NCBI GenBank assembly: GCA_027030435.1
Contig: JALVEX010000311.1
Location: 1-8,845, forward strand
Source: Paracoccaceae bacterium
GTDB lineage: Bacteria > Pseudomonadota > Alphaproteobacteria > Rhodobacterales > Rhodobacteraceae
Direction of reading: 5' to 3'
DNA: 8,845 nucleotides
The translations under genes were made by a program, and so were the position numbers. Positions within the stretch are counted from its first letter, which is position 1. Each line of letters starts with the position of its first letter. Positions 5,814 through 8,845 of this stretch are shown piece by piece. The notes below the pieces were generated by a model that had not been told where the DNA came from, did no database searches, and saw only the letters and a program-made list of their open reading frames with translations.

Positions 5814-6509
5814 ATGAAACGCTCCGCCGTCAACGAGATCCTTCGCGAGGCGCAGGAATTCATCGCCGCGCACGGCTTTCATCTGCCGCCCTTCGCCTTC
5901 TGGAGCCCCGAGGAGATGTTCGCGCGGTGCACGAGCGATGCCACCACCATCCGCGCGCGCGCCCTTGGCTGGGATGTCACCGATTACGGCGAGGACCGCT
6001 TCGGGGAGCTCGGGCTCGTGCTCTTCACCCTGCGAAACGGCCGACTGGCCGACATGCAGAAGGGCATCGGAATGCTCTACGCCGAGAAGCTCCTGATCTC
6101 GGAAGAAGGCCAGATCAGCCCCATGCACCGCCACCATTCCAAGACGGAGGACATCATCAACCGCGCCGGCGCCACCCTCGTGCTCGAGCTTTACGCCTCC
6201 GGGGCTGACGGCACGCCCGACGAAAGCGCCGAGGTCGAAGTCATCTGTGACGGCATCCGCCGGATGCTCCCTGCGGGCGGGCGGCTGGCGCTTCGCCCCG
6301 GCCAGTCCGTCACCCTCACCCCGAACATCTGGCACGCCTTCCGGGGCGAGGGCGGCAAGGTGCTGATCGGCGAGGTTTCGACGGTGAACGACGACCGGCG
6401 CGACAACTGGTTTCACGAACCCGTCGGCCGGTTTTCGACCATCGAGGAGGATGCGCCGCCCTTGCATCTGCTGGTTTCGGATTACGGGGAATGGCCGGGC
6501 AGGCGATAG
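5814..6509 (+). CDS. D-lyxose isomerase (cupin sugar ketol-isomerase)
   Basis: This 231-residue protein matches the D-lyxose isomerase family known from E. coli O157, which interconverts D-lyxose and D-xylulose (and D-mannose and D-fructose less well) with a bound divalent metal, usually Mn. The family opening MKRSAVNEILREAQEF and the stretch LPPFAFWSPEE are clear. The metal ligands are present with the expected spacing: His105 and His107 in MHRHH, Glu112, and His174 in NIWHAF. They sit in a cupin barrel that covers most of the protein, and there is no signal peptide, so it is cytoplasmic. A strong GGAGGT site (5801-5806) lies 7 bases before the ATG. The gene is 82 bases after proA on the same strand, with no other sugar genes visible, so its pathway partners are unknown. 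A long hairpin follows the stop codon. Confidence 0.9.
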   Translation: MKRSAVNEILREAQEFIAAHGFHLPPFAFWSPEEMFARCTSDATTIRARALGWDVTDYGEDRFGELGLVLFTLRNGRLADMQKGIGMLYAEKLLISEEGQISPMHRHHSKTEDIINRAGATLVLELYASGADGTPDESAEVEVICDGIRRMLPAGGRLALRPGQSVTLTPNIWHAFRGEGGKVLIGEVSTVNDDRRDNWFHEPVGRFSTIEEDAPPLHLLVSDYGEWPGRR

Positions 6510-6518
6510 GCTCTTGCA

Positions 6519-6565
6519 GGCACGGTGTTGCGCGCGGAGCGCAGCGCGCGCGTGCCGTGCCGTTT
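6519..6565. terminator. Terminator-like hairpin between convergent genes
   Basis: GGCACGG (6519-6525) pairs with CCGTGCC (6555-6561), and the interior adds GCGCGC repeats (6530-6535 with copies in 6544-6552) that extend the stem. On the plus strand only TTT (6563-6565) follows, and on the minus strand no T-run does. It lies between the stops of the isomerase gene and the minus-strand gene, so it may slow transcription in both directions. The stem is strong but the U-tract is poor. Confidence 0.5.
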
Positions 6566-6596
6566 GCGCCGGCTTTGCCCTGAACCTTTCAGGCTT

Positions 6597-6983
6597 TCAG
6601 GAAAGGCGTCCGTGCGGCGGGCCCTCGGAAGTCAGGGTCGCGGGGTCAACTTCGAGGAGATCGAAATTCATGCCGGGGCAGAGGCGGCGCATCTCCTGCA
6701 CCACAACCAGCGGATTGGGCAGCGGCGGGCAGAGTGCGCGCAGCGGGCCGCTGAAGCCGCAGGCCATCAGATGGGCAGCGATATCGACGGCATCGAAATT
6801 GTTCGCGGTGAGCGGGCAGAGCACCGCATCGGGCCTGTGGCGCTCGATAAGCTCGGGTGTGATTTCCTCGAAATCGGCGAATTCGATCTCCGACACGCGC
6901 GGCAGATCGCGCCCGGAGGAAAGCCAGTTCTGAAGATCCCCGATCACGAGAATGCGGGAAGATCTATTGGCGTTCTCTCCCAT
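6597..6983 (-). CDS. Receiver-like (pseudo-receiver) protein of unknown function
   Basis: I do not recognise a named family. The 128-residue soluble protein reads like a response-regulator receiver fold: strand 1 RILVIGDLQNW (10-20), helix, IEFADFEEITPELIERHRPDAVLCPL (33-58, a likely strand-helix-strand), then DAVDIAAHLMACGFSGPLRALCPPLPNP and a last segment ending NFDLLEV. Where a true receiver carries the phosphorylated Asp after strand 3, this protein has CPL, so phosphorylation is unlikely. There is no output domain, signal peptide or membrane segment. The ATG at 6983 is chosen over a GTG at 6992 because AGGAA (plus 6993-6997) sits 9 bases before the ATG but directly against the GTG. The gene is divergent from phoR. 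Similar short proteins may be common in Rhodobacterales; I recall this only vaguely. A link to phosphate signalling is inferred from position alone. Confidence 0.8.
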   Translation of the reverse strand: MGENANRSSRILVIGDLQNWLSSGRDLPRVSEIEFADFEEITPELIERHRPDAVLCPLTANNFDAVDIAAHLMACGFSGPLRALCPPLPNPLVVVQEMRRLCPGMNFDLLEVDPATLTSEGPPHGRLS

Positions 6984-7001
6984 TTGTCTCACTTCCTGGC
7001 T

Positions 7002-7016
7002 CGGGCCAAGGGCCCG
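7002..7016 (-). promoter_or_regulatory. Hairpin upstream of the pseudo-receiver start
   Basis: CGGGCC (7002-7007) and GGCCCG (7011-7016) form a perfect 6-bp stem with a 3-base loop. It lies four bases upstream, in the direction of transcription, of the AGGAA ribosome-binding site at 6993-6997. Placed there, it could influence ribosome access. No T-run follows on either strand, so it is not a terminator. Confidence 0.4.
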
Positions 7017-7057
7017 GGTTTCACTTGCGCGTGATTGAATCGGTCCGGCGCGTGGTG

Positions 7058-7102
7058 CTACAGGGTATCAGCCGCAAGCAGCACGGGAAATCCCCAAGCC
7101 AT
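7058..7102 (-). CDS. Possible 14-residue leader peptide
   Basis: On the minus strand, an ATG at 7102 opens a 14-codon frame encoding MAWGFPVLLAADTL, closed by TAG at 7058-7060. AAGGA lies 10 bases before the ATG, and a second purine patch, GGATTG, lies closer. The frame sits between the candidate minus-strand promoter (7138-7166) and the pseudo-receiver gene, 74 bases before that gene's ATG, so it would be translated from the same leader. It could be a regulatory upstream ORF or a chance frame; frames this short arise often by chance. No run of a single amino acid, as in classical attenuator peptides, is present. Confidence 0.25.
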   Translation of the reverse strand: MAWGFPVLLAADTL

Positions 7103-7119
7103 GACAATCCAATCCTTCT

Positions 7120-7134
7120 GCACGCGATGCGTGC
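7120..7134. promoter_or_regulatory. 15-bp palindrome near the candidate minus-strand start site
   Basis: GCACGC (7120-7125), a GAT centre and GCGTGC (7129-7134) form a perfect inverted repeat. It begins 3 bases downstream of the candidate minus-strand -10 box and covers the predicted start near 7131, a common place for a repressor site. It could equally act as a small hairpin at the 5' end of the RNA. The binding protein is unknown. Confidence 0.4.
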
Positions 7135-7137
7135 CCG

Positions 7138-7166
7138 ATTCGAACCTCGTTTTACCGTTTAGTCAA
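7138..7166 (-). promoter_or_regulatory. Candidate promoter for the pseudo-receiver gene
   Basis: Read on the minus strand, TTGACT (7166-7161, five of six consensus bases) is followed by a 17-base spacer and TCGAAT (7143-7138, four of six). Transcription would start near 7131, leaving a leader of about 150 bases. A GANTC methylation motif (7137-7141) overlaps the -10 box. No equally good plus-strand promoter for phoR is visible; TCGAAC/TCAAAT (7140-7145 and 7163-7168) is a weak option. Confidence 0.45.
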
Positions 7167-7223
7167 ATAGTTAACAGAATCGGACACATACACCGACATT
7201 CTGCGCAATAAAAAGGCAAAACT

Positions 7224-8300
7224 ATGGCGAAATCCCGTGAACTCCTGCAAACGCTCGCCGCCGTGCCCCTTCCGATGGTCATGATCGCGCCGGACGGGCG
7301 CCTCATATGGGCCAATGAGGGGGGGCTTGCGCTTTTCGGGCGCGGGCTCGAGGGGCTGCATTACACCGCCATCCTGCGCCAGCCGGGGCCGGCGGCGGCG
7401 ATCGAGGCCGCCCTTTCGGGGCAGGGGCGCCGGGAGGCGCGCTATCGCCACAGCACGGCAGGCGGCGAGCGCCTTTACCGGGTGAGCGCGGCGCCGGTTC
7501 CCCTGCCGGCGGGGGAAGGCGGAGAAGGCGGCGGGGCGGTGCTGGTGAGCTTCGAGGATGTCTCGCCACTCGAGGAGGCGCTGCAGATGCGCCAGGATTT
7601 CGTCGCCAATGTGAGCCACGAGCTGCGCAGCCCGCTCACCGCCATGCTCGGCTTCATCGAAACATTGCGCGGCCCGGCGCGCGAGGATGCCGCCGCGCGG
7701 GAGCGGTTCCTCGGGCTGATGGCGGAAGAGGCGCAGCGGATGGACAGGCTCATCGCCGATCTTCTGGCGCTGGCGCGCGTGGAGGCCGAGGAGCGGCGCG
7801 CGCCCGAAGGCAGGGTGGCGCTTGACGCTCTGATCGGCGAGGTGGTTGACAGGGTGTCGGGCATGCCGGCCGCAAGGAATGCGCGCCTTGAATTCACCAC
7901 GCCCGATGCTCCCCTCCATGTGGCCGGTGACGGCGATCAGCTGCGCCAGGTGTTTGCCAACGTGATCGAGAACGCGCTGAAATACGGCGCGCGCCCCGGT
8001 CAGCCGGCCGAGGTGCGGATCACCCTTGCCCGCCGCTCTTCGCCCCGTGGCCCCGAGGCGGTGGCCGAAGTGGCCGATCAGGGCCCCGGAATCGCGGCCC
8101 ATCACATCCCCCGTCTCACCGAACGCTTCTACCGCGTGGACGCTCACCGCGCGCGCGAAATGGGCGGCACGGGGCTCGGGCTTGCGATCGTCAAGCATAT
8201 CCTCAATCGCCATCGCGGCCGCCTGAAGATCGAAAGCGCGCCCGGCGCGGGCAGCCGCTTTCAGGTGATCCTGCCGCTCGTGGAGCGTGGCGAGGGGTGA
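7224..8300 (+). CDS. phoR: PhoR-type sensor histidine kinase with PAS domain
   Basis: This 358-residue kinase has a PAS domain at about 10-115 (LPMVMIAPDGRLIWAN at 16-31), a HisKA domain with the phosphoacceptor His132 in FVANVSHELRSPLTAMLGF, and an HATPase domain with the N-box (NVIENALKYG, 246-255), G1 DQGPG (285-289), the F-box segment LTERFYRVD, and G2 GGTGLGLAIVKHI (314-326). All catalytic motifs are intact. The FVANVSHELRSPLTA box, the PAS arrangement and the pstS gene with a Pho box 171 bases downstream identify it as the PhoR of the PhoR-PhoB phosphate-starvation system. No transmembrane segment is evident in the N-terminus, whereas E. coli PhoR has one; it may be soluble or attach through PstSCAB/PhoU contacts. 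AAAAGG (7211-7216) lies 7 bases before the ATG. No Pho box is seen upstream of phoR. Confidence 0.88.
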   Translation: MAKSRELLQTLAAVPLPMVMIAPDGRLIWANEGGLALFGRGLEGLHYTAILRQPGPAAAIEAALSGQGRREARYRHSTAGGERLYRVSAAPVPLPAGEGGEGGGAVLVSFEDVSPLEEALQMRQDFVANVSHELRSPLTAMLGFIETLRGPAREDAAARERFLGLMAEEAQRMDRLIADLLALARVEAEERRAPEGRVALDALIGEVVDRVSGMPAARNARLEFTTPDAPLHVAGDGDQLRQVFANVIENALKYGARPGQPAEVRITLARRSSPRGPEAVAEVADQGPGIAAHHIPRLTERFYRVDAHRAREMGGTGLGLAIVKHILNRHRGRLKIESAPGAGSRFQVILPLVERGEG

Positions 8301-8314
8301 GCGCGGGGGCAGAA

Positions 8315-8347
8315 CGGCGGTATTGCGCGCAATCCCGCCGCTTTATT
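8315..8347 (+). terminator. Terminator-like hairpin after phoR
   Basis: CGGCGG (8315-8320) pairs with CCGCCG (8335-8340). After one T-C mismatch, the interior 12-bp palindrome ATTGCGCGCAAT (8322-8333) continues the stem. CTTTATT (8341-8347) follows. It would end the phoR transcript 15-47 bases after its stop codon and just before the pstS control region, so pstS is likely expressed from its own promoter. The T-run is broken, so termination may be partial. Confidence 0.6.
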
Positions 8348-8351
8348 CCGG

Positions 8352-8380
8352 CTGTCATGAAACTGTTACAGAACTGTCGC
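8352..8380 (+). promoter_or_regulatory. Pho box (PhoB-binding repeats) of the pstS promoter
   Basis: Three direct repeats, CTGTCAT (8352-8358), CTGTTAC (8363-8369) and CTGTCGC (8374-8380), recur every 11 bases with 4-base AT-rich spacers (GAAA, AGAA). This matches the known Pho box, in which phosphorylated PhoB dimers bind tandem CTGTCAT units. A poorer fourth unit, CTTTTGC (8385-8391), keeps the same phase. A possible -10 box is AGATAC (8403-8408). The array replaces the normal -35 box, so pstS should be induced under phosphate limitation. Confidence 0.92.
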
Positions 8381-8414
8381 ATCACTTTTGCGCGAATGGT
8401 GCAGATACGCCCGT

Positions 8415-8445
8415 GAAAGCCGCGCCGTCATGCGGCAGCGCTTTC
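8415..8445 (+). promoter_or_regulatory. Hairpin in the pstS 5' leader
   Basis: GAAAGC (8415-8420) can pair with GCTTTC (8440-8445), and GCCGC (8419-8423) with GCGGC (8432-8436); the two overlap slightly, so one stem with a side bulge is most likely. It ends 12 bases before the AGGAG ribosome-binding site. It may stabilise the mRNA or tune translation; no function is shown by the sequence. Confidence 0.35.
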
Positions 8446-8470
8446 GCCATGAAACCGAGGAGATGATGAG

Positions 8471-8845
8471 ATGCCGTTCCCGAAGCTGAAAGCCAGCACC
8501 ACCGCCTTCACCCTCGCCGCCCTCGCGGCCACTGCCACCGCAGCCATCGCGGGGCGCGATCAGATACGCATCGTCGGCTCTTCCACCGTTTTCCCCTTTG
8601 CCACCGTGGTGGCCGAAGAGCTCGGCCGCACCACCGATTACAAGACGCCGGTCATCGAATCCACCGGCACCGGCGGGGGCATGAAGCTCTTCTGCGCCGG
8701 GGTGGGCATCGATACCCCCGACATTTCCAACGCCTCGCGGCGAATGAAGGCCAGCGAATGGAAGATGTGCGTCGAGAACGGCGTCAGCGCGATCACCGAA
8801 GTGGAGATCGGCTATGACGGCATCGTGCTCGCCAATGCAAAGGAC
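8471..8845 (+). CDS. pstS: Phosphate ABC transporter periplasmic binding protein, N-terminal part
   Basis: PstS captures inorganic phosphate in the periplasm and delivers it to the PstCAB importer; occupancy of the transporter also sets PhoR activity. The frame runs open for 125 codons to the window edge, about a third of a typical PstS. A Sec signal peptide is clear: basic start MPFPKLK, a hydrophobic Ala/Leu/Thr core, and a cleavage site after AIA (residues 25-27). The mature N-terminus reads RIVGSSTVFPFATVVAEELG, where the Ser-Ser-Thr segment binds phosphate, followed by ESTGTGGGMKLFCAG and the family stretch DTPDISNASRRMK. The ATG at 8471 is chosen because AGGAG at 8458-8462 lies 8 bases upstream; the ATGs at 8463 and 8466 are out of frame. 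The Pho box upstream indicates PhoB control. pstCAB, phoU and phoB probably follow. Confidence 0.95.
   Translation, partial: MPFPKLKASTTAFTLAALAATATAAIAGRDQIRIVGSSTVFPFATVVAEELGRTTDYKTPVIESTGTGGGMKLFCAGVGIDTPDISNASRRMKASEWKMCVENGVSAITEVEIGYDGIVLANAKD

Noticed and set aside
4406..5863. 485-codon minus-strand open frame opposite proA
   Set aside because: It is the mirror of a complete ProA with all motifs. The translated frame has no family signature and no convincing ribosome-binding site.
6525..7034. Plus-strand open frame of 169 codons opposite the pseudo-receiver gene
   Set aside because: It lacks a ribosome-binding site and any domain, starts inside the hairpin at 6519-6561, and is the complement of the better-supported minus-strand gene.
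7130..7150. tRNA T-loop-like GATTCGAA, raising the idea of a tRNA gene or fragment
   Set aside because: The flanking bases do not form the 5-bp T-stem on either strand, and no acceptor, D-arm or anticodon arm can be built around it.
7101..7211. 36-codon plus-strand frame starting MTIQSFCTRCVPDSN just before phoR
   Set aside because: No ribosome-binding site precedes it, and it uses codons rare elsewhere in the window (TTA, ATA, AGA). It probably reflects AT-richer promoter DNA.

Overview
The window is 8.8 kb of GC-rich, densely coding bacterial chromosome. Codon use, gene order and several protein traits point to an alphaproteobacterium, most likely of the Rhodobacterales/Rhodobacteraceae: an L21 protein with a long C-terminal extension, the order rplU-rpmA-acetyltransferase-obgE-proB-proA, a PAS-type phoR followed directly by pstS, and GANTC sites. 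Nothing looks like a mobile element, prophage, CRISPR array, tRNA or rRNA. Most of the window is core chromosome, and the less explained material lies in the intergenic leaders.

Layout. At the left edge (134 down to 1, minus strand) is the start of a lipoprotein gene, truncated by the window. Divergent from it, a promoter with a perfect -35 box drives rplU and rpmA (ribosomal proteins L21 and L27), closed by a strong intrinsic terminator at 1275-1310. A 247-base stretch then leads to a GNAT acetyltransferase, the ribosome-assembly GTPase obgE, and proB and proA, which catalyse the first two steps of proline synthesis. obgE and proB overlap by 13 bases, which suggests translational coupling. 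The same strand continues into a cupin D-lyxose isomerase, which ends in a long hairpin at 6519-6561.

Facing it is a small minus-strand gene (6983 down to 6597) for a receiver-like protein that lacks the phosphoacceptor aspartate. Its upstream region (6984-7223) is unusually structured. It holds a candidate promoter, a 15-bp palindrome, a possible 14-residue leader ORF, a hairpin next to the ribosome-binding site and three GANTC methylation motifs.

The right end is a phosphate-response locus: a PhoR-type sensor kinase without an obvious membrane segment, a terminator-like hairpin, a three-unit Pho box, and the first 125 codons of pstS, the periplasmic phosphate-binding protein of the high-affinity transporter. 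pstC, pstA, pstB, phoU and phoB would be expected beyond the right edge, but cannot be seen.

No clearly new multi-gene system is visible. The best candidates for something undescribed are the structured leader and pseudo-receiver gene at 6597-7166, and the extra C-terminal domain on ribosomal protein L21.
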